From Candidatus Iainarchaeum sp. (GTDB lineage: Archaea > Iainarchaeota > Iainarchaeia > Iainarchaeales > GCA-2688035), in the NCBI GenBank assembly GCA_017610175.1, contig JAFCCO010000005.1, positions 1 through 64,000 on the forward strand: 64,000 bases of DNA, read 5' to 3'. The position numbers were made by a program, and so were the translations under genes. Position 1 is the first letter of the stretch, and the number at the start of each line of letters is the position of its first letter. The notes beneath the pieces are model-generated. The model did no database searches and was not told where the DNA came from. It was given only the letters and a program-made list of their open reading frames with translations. Positions 43,075-52,446 of this stretch are shown piece by piece.

Positions 43075-45054
43075 ATGCCTGAGAGATTTGAGCAATTTTT
43101 TCCATACCCTGAATTCAAGCCAATGCAGCTTGAGGTAATGGAGTTTGTTTTTGATGTTGTTTCAAGGGAAAAAATTGGGCTGATTGAGGCATACTGCGGT
43201 TTTGGAAAGACAATTGCAACTCTTGCACCTGTTTTTGAGTCCGGCAAGAAGGTACTGCTTCTTTCACCAAGCCATATTGCAAGAAATGCGGGTGTTGGCG
43301 AGGCACTCAAAATCAACAAGGTAAACGGGAAAAAAATCAGGATTGCGGACCTGCGGGGAAAGCAGTTGATGTGCTCCAAGTTTAATTCCGAAAACTTTTC
43401 ACATGAGGCATGCAACAACTCAAAGCGGTTCAAAAAAGACTGCGAATTCTTCAACCGCACTTTTGCAAAGGACGCAAAGAATCTTTCGTCCCATGCAAGG
43501 AAAACGGTGCACATTATTGAGGATTTTGAATCCTTGAGCCCAACCGAATTTTTTGAAAAAGGGGACATTGGCACAGAACCTAATTTTTTTCAGCGCGTTC
43601 ACGAACTGTGCGAGGAAAAGGGATTTTGTTCCTATGAAATAATGCGCGAAATGGTTAGGGATGCGGATCTTGTGATTCTTGACTACTTCTGGTGCTTTAC
43701 AGGAATTTTTCACGTGCTAAAGCAGCTTATTGACCCCAAGGACTTTGTGCTCTTGGTCGATGAAGCGGACATGCTGGTAAACAGGCTCTATGATAACTTC
43801 CATGTTCAAATTGGATTAACCGGTTTGCAGAGGCTTACAGCACAGGCCAACAGGATTCTCGACGAGTACGCCGCAATGGCGGAAGAAGGTGAGGAATTTG
43901 AGCAGGAGTTAAACGAAACCGATGCGCAGTTTCTTGCGGAGTTCTCAGAGTACACTGAGGAAATTCTTCGCATTTTCAAGACAGAGGAGGCAATCTCTCC
44001 ACACAAAATAATTGATTACTATGTAAAGGGATTCAGGACAAGGTCGAAGGCGGCAGGGCTTAGGGGCACAATTGACTTCAATGGGATTGTTGAAAATTTG
44101 GAGTTAATTGTTGACGCTGTTGAAAGCGGGGACAATGCAAAAAGGGCAGGTTCAAAGCCGCACGAATTCCTAAAGCACCTTGATGCAATAAAAGATTTAG
44201 ACGTTTACCTTACGTTCATTTCGGCAGAGAGGAATGCAATAATGATTAAGCCGTTTGAAATAAGCAATATAATTCTTGGAAATGGCCTCTCCCCAAACGA
44301 TACCTTGAAGCAGTTTCACTCGGCACTCCTTTTCTCCGCAACAATTGGCGATGAAACACTTTTCATGGAGGAGCTTGGTTTATCCAAGGCTGACACGGCG
44401 GTTTTCAAGATTCCGTGCATGCCTCACCAAAACCTCACTGTGCTTATAGACACTGAACTTGACACAACCTACAAGAGAAGAAGCGAGAACACTCCCAAGT
44501 ACGTTAAAAAAATCAATGCAATGCTTGACCTGGAGCCCTCGCTGCTTGTAAGCTGCTGCAACAACTTTGAGGCCGAGCAAATGGCTGCCGCAATTCCCGC
44601 GCTTGAGAATGCGGCGGAAGCGGAAAACCTTTTGCCCAGCCAAAGTTATGTGTTGAATATTCGCACAAGGCATGCGCGAAGCACCAACAAGGCAAGTTCT
44701 GTTAAGTCCTGCATTGTTGTTGGCCTGCCCCTCCCCGATTACTCTGACTTTTATTTTAAGAAGCGAAAGGAGTTTCTTGAAAACAAGTATGGAAAACAGC
44801 ACGCGGGCATGCTGCTGAACAGGAAGGCAATTGATACTGCTGTGCAGCTTACGGGGAGAATTACCAGGAACCTTGAAAGCCAGAGGGCAATAGTGCTGGC
44901 AGACCGAAGATATGACCGTGACTTTTTCCTCGGAAGCTTTTACAGGGATTCTTTGCCAGCTTACCTTAAGCCTTTCACAAAAACAGTGAGAAACACTGCT
45001 GAACTTAAGGGTGAGCTTGCTTCTTTTTGGCGCAATCATAAATATAATAAGTAA
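43075..45054 (+). CDS. XPD/Rad3-type (superfamily 2, Fe-S) DNA helicase
   Basis: The 659-residue protein starts FFPYPEFKPMQLEVM, like XPD. Motif I is EAYCGFGKT (residues about 38-46, usual EAPTGTGKT). Four cysteines for the Fe-S cluster are candidates: C100, C113, C123 and C179 or C185. Motif II is DEAD (229-232), and the C-terminal half has FSATI, then TAVQLTGRITRNLESQRAIVLADRRY (motifs V/VI, usual GRxIRs). XPD helicases act in repair and unwinding in archaea. CGFG in place of TGTG in Walker A is odd. A TATA-like catttaaata lies about 28 nt upstream of ATG 43075. Confidence 0.85.
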   Translation: MPERFEQFFPYPEFKPMQLEVMEFVFDVVSREKIGLIEAYCGFGKTIATLAPVFESGKKVLLLSPSHIARNAGVGEALKINKVNGKKIRIADLRGKQLMCSKFNSENFSHEACNNSKRFKKDCEFFNRTFAKDAKNLSSHARKTVHIIEDFESLSPTEFFEKGDIGTEPNFFQRVHELCEEKGFCSYEIMREMVRDADLVILDYFWCFTGIFHVLKQLIDPKDFVLLVDEADMLVNRLYDNFHVQIGLTGLQRLTAQANRILDEYAAMAEEGEEFEQELNETDAQFLAEFSEYTEEILRIFKTEEAISPHKIIDYYVKGFRTRSKAAGLRGTIDFNGIVENLELIVDAVESGDNAKRAGSKPHEFLKHLDAIKDLDVYLTFISAERNAIMIKPFEISNIILGNGLSPNDTLKQFHSALLFSATIGDETLFMEELGLSKADTAVFKIPCMPHQNLTVLIDTELDTTYKRRSENTPKYVKKINAMLDLEPSLLVSCCNNFEAEQMAAAIPALENAAEAENLLPSQSYVLNIRTRHARSTNKASSVKSCIVVGLPLPDYSDFYFKKRKEFLENKYGKQHAGMLLNRKAIDTAVQLTGRITRNLESQRAIVLADRRYDRDFFLGSFYRDSLPAYLKPFTKTVRNTAELKGELASFWRNHKYNK

Positions 45055-45089
45055 TAAATAGTAATTTGCACTATACTTGACTGATTTGA

Positions 45090-45653
45090 ATGTCTGCAAA
45101 AAAGCTTAGCGTTTTAGATATTGTGAAGTCAAGAAGAACAACTTACGAATTTAGTGCCAAAAAGATTGGAGCCGTGGATCTAAAGAATATTCTTGAGGCT
45201 GCGCGATGGGCTCCAAGTCCGTTCAATAGCCAACCGTGGAAATTCATTGTTGTAAAAGACAAAAAGCGCATTGAAAAACTGGTTAACATTTCGCACTACG
45301 GTAACTTTCACACTGACCCGCCTGTGCTTGTCGTTGCGGTTCTTGAAAAAATGTATGACCACCAAAAAGGGATGTTAAAGGGAGCGGCAAAAGAATTTGT
45401 TCTATCCCACAAATATTTTACAATTGCTTCACCCCTAATTACAATGACTTATGCCGCAAAGTCTTTGGGGATAGACTCCTGCATTCTTTCACTTATTGTT
45501 GATAAGGCAAACAGGATTCTTAGTGTTCCGAAAGGAAAGGAAGCAATTCTTGCTCTTGGATTGGGTTGTGAGGAAAAGAACGCGTACCACAAGAAAAGAG
45601 AAAGGCTTAACTTTAGCGAGATTGTTCGCAAGGAAAAATATGGGAAGAGATAA
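45090..45653 (+). CDS. nitroreductase-family flavoprotein
   Basis: The 187-residue protein has VKSRRTTYEFSAKKI, LEAARWAPSPFNSQPWKFIVVKD and LALGLGCEEK, which are nitroreductase (NADH oxidase/FMN reductase) family motifs. Members bind FMN and reduce quinones or nitro compounds, or act in dehalogenation and vitamin pathways. The substrate here cannot be inferred. It is followed 2 nt later by the next gene, so the two are probably co-transcribed. Confidence 0.85.
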   Translation: MSAKKLSVLDIVKSRRTTYEFSAKKIGAVDLKNILEAARWAPSPFNSQPWKFIVVKDKKRIEKLVNISHYGNFHTDPPVLVVAVLEKMYDHQKGMLKGAAKEFVLSHKYFTIASPLITMTYAAKSLGIDSCILSLIVDKANRILSVPKGKEAILALGLGCEEKNAYHKKRERLNFSEIVRKEKYGKR

Positions 45654-45655
45654 AT

Positions 45656-46210
45656 GTGGTTACTGTCGGGACAAGAGAACTTATTCAAACTGAATTGAAA
45701 GACAGCACTAGTAGTGATGTTATTTTGTTCAATCTGAGTCCAGAACACTATCGAGTCTCTGATGCCGCGGTTTTAGAACACCTAACAAAGCACCTTAAAA
45801 CAAAGGTCATTTACATTTCACTTAATCGTTCGTATACGAAATTGAACGCTGAATTCAAAGATAGCGGCGTTGACATTTCAATGGTTTATTTTATTGGTTT
45901 GAATGGCAAGGGACATGCTTCTAAGTTAAAGAACTTGTCGCCGGTGAGACCTCCGTTTTCGCTTACAAAGATTGGGATTGAGTTATCAAAAATACTTGAA
46001 AGCGGGCAGTACGAATTTCTCATGCTTGATTCAGTTTCCGCATTAACGGTTTACAACCCGCCTGCGTTGGTGAAAAAGTTTATGCATTATTTGGTGAGCC
46101 GGCTTAGAACGGTTGATGTTGGAGGTGGCATTTTGATGCTTCAGGGTGACGAATCTGAAAGCATAAAGTCCTACCTTTCTTCACTGTGCGACAAGACAAT
46201 TAAACTTTAA
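45656..46210 (+). CDS. RecA-fold (KaiC/RadA-like) protein without a Walker A motif
   Basis: The 184-residue protein has a hydrophobic strand pattern: VILFNLSPE, KVIYISLNRS, FLMLDSVSAL (Walker B-like position), and KKFMHYLVSRLRTVDVGGGILMLQGDE, similar to KaiC-like ATPases and their inactive relatives in archaea. No GxxxxGKT/S is present, so ATP hydrolysis is unlikely. It begins at GTG 45656 just after the nitroreductase stop. I would call it an inactive RecA-fold homologue; role unknown. Confidence 0.6.
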   Translation: MVTVGTRELIQTELKDSTSSDVILFNLSPEHYRVSDAAVLEHLTKHLKTKVIYISLNRSYTKLNAEFKDSGVDISMVYFIGLNGKGHASKLKNLSPVRPPFSLTKIGIELSKILESGQYEFLMLDSVSALTVYNPPALVKKFMHYLVSRLRTVDVGGGILMLQGDESESIKSYLSSLCDKTIKL

Positions 46211-46340
46211 GTTCTCGTTCTCGTTTTCCTTTAATTATAATACATATGTGCAGTGCAAGCACCACAACAAACGGGCCCAATAGAATTGCGTGAAGCTGGA
46301 ATGCAAGCGTCTTTGTAAAAATTCCCGGTCTCGGATCCAA
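46200..46340 (-). CDS. possible 46-residue single-span membrane protein
   Basis: On the minus strand TTG 46340 opens MDPRPGIFTKTLAFQLHAIL, followed by a hydrophobic segment (LLGPFVVVLALHICIII) and the basic tail KGKRERELKV, ending TAA. It overlaps the plus-strand gene tail-to-tail by 11 nt. The basic cytoplasmic-looking tail after a membrane span is typical of small membrane proteins. The TTG start and lack of homology keep this tentative. Confidence 0.35.
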   Translation of the reverse strand: MDPRPGIFTKTLAFQLHAILLGPFVVVLALHICIIIKGKRERELKV

Positions 46341-46381
46341 ATTCTTGCATGCCTTATTAACGAAGGCGTAACTGCCTTATT

Positions 46382-46439
46382 AAAATTTCATTTCCGAAAT
46401 TTTGCGTAATTAAGGGTAGTGTTTTAAAGCAAACCCTTA
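46382..46439. promoter_or_regulatory. two inverted repeats upstream of purF
   Basis: AAAATTTC (46382-46389) and GAAATTTT (46396-46403) form a perfect 8-bp inverted repeat with a 6-nt spacer. TAAGGGT (46411-46417) and ACCCTTA (46433-46439) form a second, 7-bp. Both precede a TATA-like taattatattt (46441-46451), so they are more likely DNA operator sites than RNA structures. Confidence 0.4.
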
Positions 46440-46492
46440 CTAATTATATTTGTTCTGGTGAGGGCAAATTCCATGTATTGGAGCTATTTTAC

Positions 46493-48031
46493 GTGAGCGG
46501 AGAAGTTAAAGAGGAATGCGCGTTAGCGGCTGTTTCCCTATCCAAAAAACTAGACAGCTATCCAAAGGGGGCTGCAGCGTTCTATTTGTACAAGATGCTG
46601 CTCCAACAGCAGCACCGTGGGCAGCTCAGTGCGGGCATTACAACCTATAAAAAGGACAGAAAGCAGGTAATTGACACCTACAAAAAGCTTGGAAAGGTTG
46701 ACAACGCATTCAAAACATTTAGAAAGGAAAAATTTTACGGCATCCTGAACAAGTACGCGGGGTCCATTGGAATTGGGCATTTGCGCTATTCAACCTGTGG
46801 TGCCGACGATGTTGGGTTTGCGCAGCCGTTTGAAAGGCATCACGGACGGCGCTGGAAATGGTTTTCATTCGCGTTCAACGGCAATATCGCAAATTATGCT
46901 TCCCTTAAGAAAGAGCTTGCCGATTCCGATTACCATCTCATAAGGGACGTTGATACCGAAGCCCTAATGCACCACATGAGCAAGCAAATGATTGGCTCTG
47001 AAAAAAAGGGCATTGAAGATGTTTTTGCCAATCTGGCTCAGATTATTGACGGCGCTTACTCACTGGTTTACATGAATGCGGATGGGGAACTTGCGGTGAT
47101 TCGCGATCCGGTCGGCTTTAAGCCGTTGTGTTATGCTGAAAAAGACGGGGATTTCTTTGCGGCCTCTGAAAGCGTTGCATTCAACGGGGATGGCTCAATG
47201 AAAGTGCACGATGTGCAGCCGGGCGAGGTTGTTCTTGTTTCAGATGGAAACGTTGAAAAGAAGCGCTTTGCAAAATGCGAGAAAAAGGCGCACTGCATAT
47301 TTGAATGGGTTTATTTTGCAAACCCCCGCTCAATAATAGACGGCCAAGGGGTTTATGAGGCAAGGCAGAATCTTGGAATCGCGCTTGCAAAGCACGAGTC
47401 CCAGAAAATGGACAAGGATTTCATTGTTGTTCCAGTTCCAGACACCGCCAAGCCAAGTGGGGACGCACTTGCTTTTGAGCTAGGGGTTCCGTCCAAAGAG
47501 GGAATAATGCGAAACAGGTATATTGGAAGGACATTTATTGAGTCGGACAGCCGTGCGGAAAAGGTAAAGGAAAAATACTCGATTATTAAGTCAATTGTTG
47601 AGGGGAAGAAGATTCTGTTGGTTGAGGACACCATTGTTCGCGGCACAACAACAAAGAATCTTATTGAACGCCTTAAAAAATATGGCAAGGCAAAGGAAAT
47701 CCATCTCAGGGTTGCCTGCCCACCAATTCTTGCACCATGCTTTTACGGCATAGATATGTCAACCATAAACGAGCTTATTGCTCCGGGTTATGTTAAGGAT
47801 ATTGCAGAGGGAATTACTGAGGAAGAAAGTGCAAAGTTTGCAAAAGACTACGGGGTTGAATCACTCATTTACCTGCCAAAAGATGAGCTTGCAAAAGCAA
47901 TTGGCTTGCCCAAAAACGAGCTTTGCATGGGCTGCCTTAATGCAAATTATCCAACCCCTGAGGGCAAAAGGCTTTACGGCTCCGCGCTGGAAAACTCCAA
48001 AAGCGGTTCAAAGAAAAGAACCTATGAATAA
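46493..48031 (+). CDS. purF: amidophosphoribosyltransferase
   Basis: It makes phosphoribosylamine from PRPP and glutamine, the first committed purine step. The 512-residue protein starts with a short propeptide (MSGEVKEE) before the catalytic Cys of ECALAAVSL, as in the Bacillus-type enzyme. The glutaminase domain follows, with LLQQQHRGQLSAGI and GIGHLRYST. The PRPP motif is ILLVEDTIVRGTTTKNLIE. GTG 46493 is chosen because it overlaps the stop of a tiny upstream ORF as GTGA; TTG 46478 is the track alternative. The C-terminal CMGCLNANYPTPEG suggests possible Fe-S-type cysteines as in Bacillus PurF. Confidence 0.9.
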   Translation: MSGEVKEECALAAVSLSKKLDSYPKGAAAFYLYKMLLQQQHRGQLSAGITTYKKDRKQVIDTYKKLGKVDNAFKTFRKEKFYGILNKYAGSIGIGHLRYSTCGADDVGFAQPFERHHGRRWKWFSFAFNGNIANYASLKKELADSDYHLIRDVDTEALMHHMSKQMIGSEKKGIEDVFANLAQIIDGAYSLVYMNADGELAVIRDPVGFKPLCYAEKDGDFFAASESVAFNGDGSMKVHDVQPGEVVLVSDGNVEKKRFAKCEKKAHCIFEWVYFANPRSIIDGQGVYEARQNLGIALAKHESQKMDKDFIVVPVPDTAKPSGDALAFELGVPSKEGIMRNRYIGRTFIESDSRAEKVKEKYSIIKSIVEGKKILLVEDTIVRGTTTKNLIERLKKYGKAKEIHLRVACPPILAPCFYGIDMSTINELIAPGYVKDIAEGITEEESAKFAKDYGVESLIYLPKDELAKAIGLPKNELCMGCLNANYPTPEGKRLYGSALENSKSGSKKRTYE

Positions 48032-48054
48032 GCCTGCTTCAAAATAGAACTGTA

Positions 48055-51000
48055 TTAAGTTTCGACATATTCTGCCCAGTGCTTCACTTCAAGCGATTCA
48101 AGCGGCTTTTTGGAGAGCGCGTGCACAAGCATCTTTGCAAGCTGCTTGTTTGTCACAAGCGGAACCGAAAAGTCCACCGCATTTCTTCTCAGGTCGTACT
48201 CTGCCTCAAGGGCCTCTTTGTCATATTCGTCGGGAATGGCAATTACGAGGTCAAGCTTTCCGGCCCTGAAAAAGTCCAGTGTGTTTGGCTTTTTGTTTTC
48301 CTGGATTTTGTAGAGCACCTTTGACTTTATTCCCTGTTCTTTGAGGAACTTGGCTGTGCTGTCCGTTGCATACAGCTCAAAGCCGGTTTTTTGCAGGATT
48401 TCAATTTCGTCAAGCAAATCAAACCTGTTTTCGTCCCCACTAACGCTTACAAGCACATTCTTTTTGGGGAGCTTAAAGCCCGTTGCAATAAGCGCTTTTA
48501 AGAATGCATCATCTGCGTCTGTTCCAATGCATGCAACTTCCCCTGTTGAAGACATTTCAACCCCAAGCAAGGGGTCCGCTCCCTTAAGCCTGCTAAATGA
48601 GAACTGTGGGGCCTTAACTCCCACATAATCAAGGTCGAGGGCTGACTTTTCAATTTTTGGAACCGCCTTGCCCATTATTGCCCTTGTTGCCAATTCCACA
48701 AAATTTATTCCCGAGACCTTTGAAACAAATGGGAATGATCTTGATGCCCTGAGGTTCAGTTCAATAACTTTTATTTCATTGTCTTTTGCAATGAACTGCA
48801 TATTAAACGGCCCCGTGATTTTGAGTTCGCGGCACAGCTTGTATGCCACTTCCTTGATTCTTCGCACTGTTTCAAGGTATGTTTTTTGGGGCGGGAACAC
48901 CATTGTTGCATCCCCTGAGTGGACTCCCGCATTTTCAACGTGTTCATTTATTGCGTAGACCACTATTTCGCCGCCGCTTCCAACCGCGTCAATTTCAATT
49001 TCCCTTGCGTTGCTGATAAACTTGCTTATTACAACCGGGTATTCTGATGAAAGCGATGTTGCCTTGTCAAGGTAATCGTGCAAATCCTTTTCGTTGAATG
49101 CAACACTCATTGCGGCGCCGCTTAGCACATAGCTTGGCCTTACAAGAACCGGGAAGCCAACTTTTTCAGCAAAGGCAATTGCCTGTTTTTTGCTTGTTAA
49201 CTCCCTCCAGTCCGGCTGGTCTATTCCAAGTGAATCGCACAATGATGAAAAAATGTGCCTGTTTTCCGCCCTGTCGATGTTTTCAGGTGATGTCCCAAGC
49301 ACTTTTACCTTGTTTTTGTGCAGCTTTATTGCAAGGTTGTTTGGGATTTGCCCGCCCATGCTTACAAGTGTTCCAATCGGATTTTCCATTTCGTAAATGT
49401 CGAGAACCCTTTCAAGCGAAAGTTCCTCAAAGTAAAGCCTGTCGCACACGTCATAATCCGTTGAAACCGTTTCGGGGTTAAAATTTATCATCACGGTTTT
49501 GTAGTCCATTCCCTTAAGCGTGTTGTTTGCGGTTACGCCGCACCAGTCGAATTCAACGCTTGAGCCGATGCTGTATGAGCCTGAGCCAAGCAGCAGAACC
49601 TGGTTTTCATTTCCAAACTCAACGTCGTTCTCCACCCCGTTGTATGTCATGTACAGGTAGTTTGTTTGTGCGGGGAATTCTGCGGCCAGTGTGTCAATTT
49701 GCTTCACAACTGGAAGCACATTAAGCTCTTTTCTTTTTGCCCTTACCTTTAGTTCGTCTTCCTCTTTTGTGATTATCGCAATTTGCTTGTCTGAGAAACC
49801 GGCTTTCTTTGCTTCACGCATTAGTTCCTCTGAAATTTCCTCAAGTTTTTGCTCTGCAATCTCCTCCTCTATTTCCACAACTTCTTTGAGCTTGTGCAGG
49901 AACCATTTGTCAACCTTTGAAAGCTTGTGGATGTTGTCAACTGAATACCCTTTCTTTAGCCCCTCTATCAGTGCAAAGATTCTTTTGTCGGTGGGGTGCT
50001 CAATGCTGTGCGCAATTTTTCTCACCTGCGTTTTGTTTCCAACCAGTCCGTACATTCCAATGTTAAGCATCCTGATTGCTTTCTGCATTGCTTCCTTAAA
50101 GTTTCGCCCGATTGCCATTACTTCCCCGACAGATTTCATTTCCGTTCCCAGTGTATAGCTTACTTTTTGGAACTTCTGCAAATCCCATCTTGGAATTTTT
50201 ACAACACAGTAGTCGAGTGCGGGCTCAAAGCAGGCCTTGGTTTTCTTTGTAATCTTGTTTTCAAGCTCAATGAGTGAGTATCCGAGCGCAAGCTTTGCCG
50301 CTATGAATGCAAGCGGGTAACCTGTTGCCTTTGAGGCAAGTGCCGAACTCCGGCTTAATCGTGCGTTAACCTCAATTACTCTGTAGTCGTCGCTGTCAGG
50401 GCTTAGCGCAAACTGAATGTTGCACTCCCCCACAATTCCAAAGTGCCTTATTACTCTGATTGAAATTTCCCTTAGCTTGTGGTATTCGTGGTTGGAGAGT
50501 GTTTGGGACGGTGCCACAACAATGCTTTCGCCTGTGTGAATCCCAAGGGGGTCAAAGTTTTCCATGTTGCACACTGTAATACAATTTCCCACCGAATCCC
50601 TTACCACTTCGTATTCAACTTCTTTCCAGCCTGCAAGTGATTCCTCCACAAGAATTTGCGGCGCGTAAGTAAACACCTTTTCCGTTAGCTTTTTCAGCTG
50701 CGCCTCGGTCTTTACAACACCGCTTCCTTTTCCGCCGAGGGCGTAGGCTGCCCGCACCATGATGGGGTAACCAATTTTCTTTGCGGCCTTAAGCGCCGCC
50801 TTTGCATTTGTTACCGGGATGCTTTTTGGAACCCTCACATCAAGGGAATCAAGTGCGTTGTTGAATTTTTCCCGGTCCTCGGTTTCAATTATCGCTTCAA
50901 CCTGTGTTCCAAGCACTTTCAAATCGTGTTTTTTCAGAACCCCTTTCTCAAACAGCTTAACTCCGCAATTAAGCGCTGTTTGCCCTCCGAATGCAAGAAG

Positions 51001-51252
51001 CAGCCCCTGCGGTTTTTCCTTTTTAATCACTTTTTCAACAAAGTATGCGTTGACCGGCAGAAAGTAAATCTTGTCCGCAAGCCCTTTGGATGTCTGCATT
51101 GTTGCAATGTTCGGGTTTACTAGAACAACTTCAATTCCCTCTTCCTTCATTGCCTTAATGCACTGTGAGCCCGAGTAATCAAACTCGCCGGCCTCCCCGA
51201 TTTTTAGCGCACCACTTCCGAGAACAAGCACTTTTTTGATTTTAGAGGTCAT
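48055..51252 (-). CDS. carB: carbamoyl-phosphate synthase, large subunit
   Basis: The 1065-residue synthetase has two homologous halves with ATP-grasp domains. Recognisable parts are KKVLVLGSGALKIGEAGEFDYSG, AFGGQTALNCGV, VRAAYALGGKGSG, then QVLLLGSGSYSIGSSVEFDWCGV in the second half, RPSYVLSGAAMSVAF, and a C-terminal MGS-like regulatory domain (ISVSGDENRFDLLDEIEILQKT onward). It makes carbamoyl phosphate for arginine and pyrimidines. It overlaps carA by 4 nt. The total length is typical. Confidence 0.95.
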   Translation of the reverse strand: MTSKIKKVLVLGSGALKIGEAGEFDYSGSQCIKAMKEEGIEVVLVNPNIATMQTSKGLADKIYFLPVNAYFVEKVIKKEKPQGLLLAFGGQTALNCGVKLFEKGVLKKHDLKVLGTQVEAIIETEDREKFNNALDSLDVRVPKSIPVTNAKAALKAAKKIGYPIMVRAAYALGGKGSGVVKTEAQLKKLTEKVFTYAPQILVEESLAGWKEVEYEVVRDSVGNCITVCNMENFDPLGIHTGESIVVAPSQTLSNHEYHKLREISIRVIRHFGIVGECNIQFALSPDSDDYRVIEVNARLSRSSALASKATGYPLAFIAAKLALGYSLIELENKITKKTKACFEPALDYCVVKIPRWDLQKFQKVSYTLGTEMKSVGEVMAIGRNFKEAMQKAIRMLNIGMYGLVGNKTQVRKIAHSIEHPTDKRIFALIEGLKKGYSVDNIHKLSKVDKWFLHKLKEVVEIEEEIAEQKLEEISEELMREAKKAGFSDKQIAIITKEEDELKVRAKRKELNVLPVVKQIDTLAAEFPAQTNYLYMTYNGVENDVEFGNENQVLLLGSGSYSIGSSVEFDWCGVTANNTLKGMDYKTVMINFNPETVSTDYDVCDRLYFEELSLERVLDIYEMENPIGTLVSMGGQIPNNLAIKLHKNKVKVLGTSPENIDRAENRHIFSSLCDSLGIDQPDWRELTSKKQAIAFAEKVGFPVLVRPSYVLSGAAMSVAFNEKDLHDYLDKATSLSSEYPVVISKFISNAREIEIDAVGSGGEIVVYAINEHVENAGVHSGDATMVFPPQKTYLETVRRIKEVAYKLCRELKITGPFNMQFIAKDNEIKVIELNLRASRSFPFVSKVSGINFVELATRAIMGKAVPKIEKSALDLDYVGVKAPQFSFSRLKGADPLLGVEMSSTGEVACIGTDADDAFLKALIATGFKLPKKNVLVSVSGDENRFDLLDEIEILQKTGFELYATDSTAKFLKEQGIKSKVLYKIQENKKPNTLDFFRAGKLDLVIAIPDEYDKEALEAEYDLRRNAVDFSVPLVTNKQLAKMLVHALSKKPLESLEVKHWAEYVET

Positions 51253-52349
51253 TTCTCTGCCCCCTTTGCAATTTTCACAAACTCATCAAACAAGAAATCT
51301 GTGTCAACCGGCCCGGGTGTTGCCTCAGGGTGGAACTGCAAGCTCATGAACGGCTTCCCCTTGTGCCTGATTCCCTCGTTTGTTCCGTCATTTAAATTTG
51401 TAAACCACGGTTTCCATCCGTCTGGAATGCTTTTTTCATCAACCGCAAACCCGTGGTTCTGTGAAGTGATAAAGCATTTCTTCGTGCCCTCCAGAACGCA
51501 TGGCTGGTTTTGGCTCCTGTGCCCGTACTTGAGCTTGAACGTGTCCGCGCCGGCTGCAAGCGCGAGAATTTGGTTTCCAAGGCAAATTCCAAATGTTGGA
51601 ATTTCCTTTTCCATCGCTTTGCGCAGTGATTCAATTGTTGCTGTGCACTGCTTTGGGTCTCCCGGGCCGTTGCTTACAAAAACCGCGTCAAACTTGTGCT
51701 TGCCGTCAAATATATTATAATCCCACGGGAACCTTATCACTGTGCAGCCTCTTGCAAGCAGGCTTCTGACAATGTTGTTTTTTACCCCGCAGTCAAGCAG
51801 TGCAATCGATGGCCCGGAACCACCAGACTTATACATAATTGGCTGTTTGCAACTAACTTCTCCAGCCAGATTTCGCTCATTCGGGTCCGAAAGCTCAATT
51901 TCTTCCCCCTCAAATTCAATTTTTCCAAGCATTACCCCTTTTTCCCTCAGCTTTTTGGTGAGCATTCTTGTGTCAATCCCTGTAAGCCCGGGAATTCCTT
52001 CCTCTTTTAGCCATGCGGCAAGTGACCTTTCCGACTGCCAGTGACTGTGCTCAAAGCTGTAGTCTGACACAATTAGTGCGGTAATTTGCACAGTTTTGGA
52101 CTCAAAATTCTTTTCGATGCCAAACTTGTCCTCTTCACTTTTTGGAACCCCATAGTTTCCAATCAGGGGGTATGTAAGCGTTAAAATTTGGCCCCTGTAT
52201 GATGGGTCTGTCAGACTTTCAGGGTAACCAACCATCCCTGTGTTGAAAACGACTTCTCCTGCCACGGATTTTTCAGCACCGAAGGAAATCCCTTCAAAGA
52301 CGGAGCCGTCCTCCAAAATCAGTTTTGCTTTTTTGGGTATTTTTCGCAA
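51249..52349 (-). CDS. carA: carbamoyl-phosphate synthase, small (glutaminase) subunit
   Basis: The 366-residue subunit hydrolyses glutamine and sends ammonia to CarB. N-terminal region AKLILEDGSVFEGISFGAEK is typical of CarA; the class I glutaminase has the catalytic Cys in TFGICLGNQILALAAG and the His/Glu in QFHPEATPGPVDT. The start is TTG 52349, as no ATG fits the conserved beginning. It is divergent from the basic-protein gene at 52447 and the two share the AT-rich gap. Confidence 0.94.
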   Translation of the reverse strand: MRKIPKKAKLILEDGSVFEGISFGAEKSVAGEVVFNTGMVGYPESLTDPSYRGQILTLTYPLIGNYGVPKSEEDKFGIEKNFESKTVQITALIVSDYSFEHSHWQSERSLAAWLKEEGIPGLTGIDTRMLTKKLREKGVMLGKIEFEGEEIELSDPNERNLAGEVSCKQPIMYKSGGSGPSIALLDCGVKNNIVRSLLARGCTVIRFPWDYNIFDGKHKFDAVFVSNGPGDPKQCTATIESLRKAMEKEIPTFGICLGNQILALAAGADTFKLKYGHRSQNQPCVLEGTKKCFITSQNHGFAVDEKSIPDGWKPWFTNLNDGTNEGIRHKGKPFMSLQFHPEATPGPVDTDFLFDEFVKIAKGAEK

Positions 52350-52446
52350 CCGTTTGACCCGTTATTAACAAAAGAGCCACTTTCTTTTAAATCTATCGCG
52401 GGAAAAATCCAAAAAGCATTTAAGCAACCTAAAACATTTATTAATT

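Noticed and set aside
46254-46477. tRNA or riboswitch in the gap before purF
   Set aside because: No acceptor stem, T-loop or known purine or PRPP aptamer consensus was visible; only short inverted repeats.
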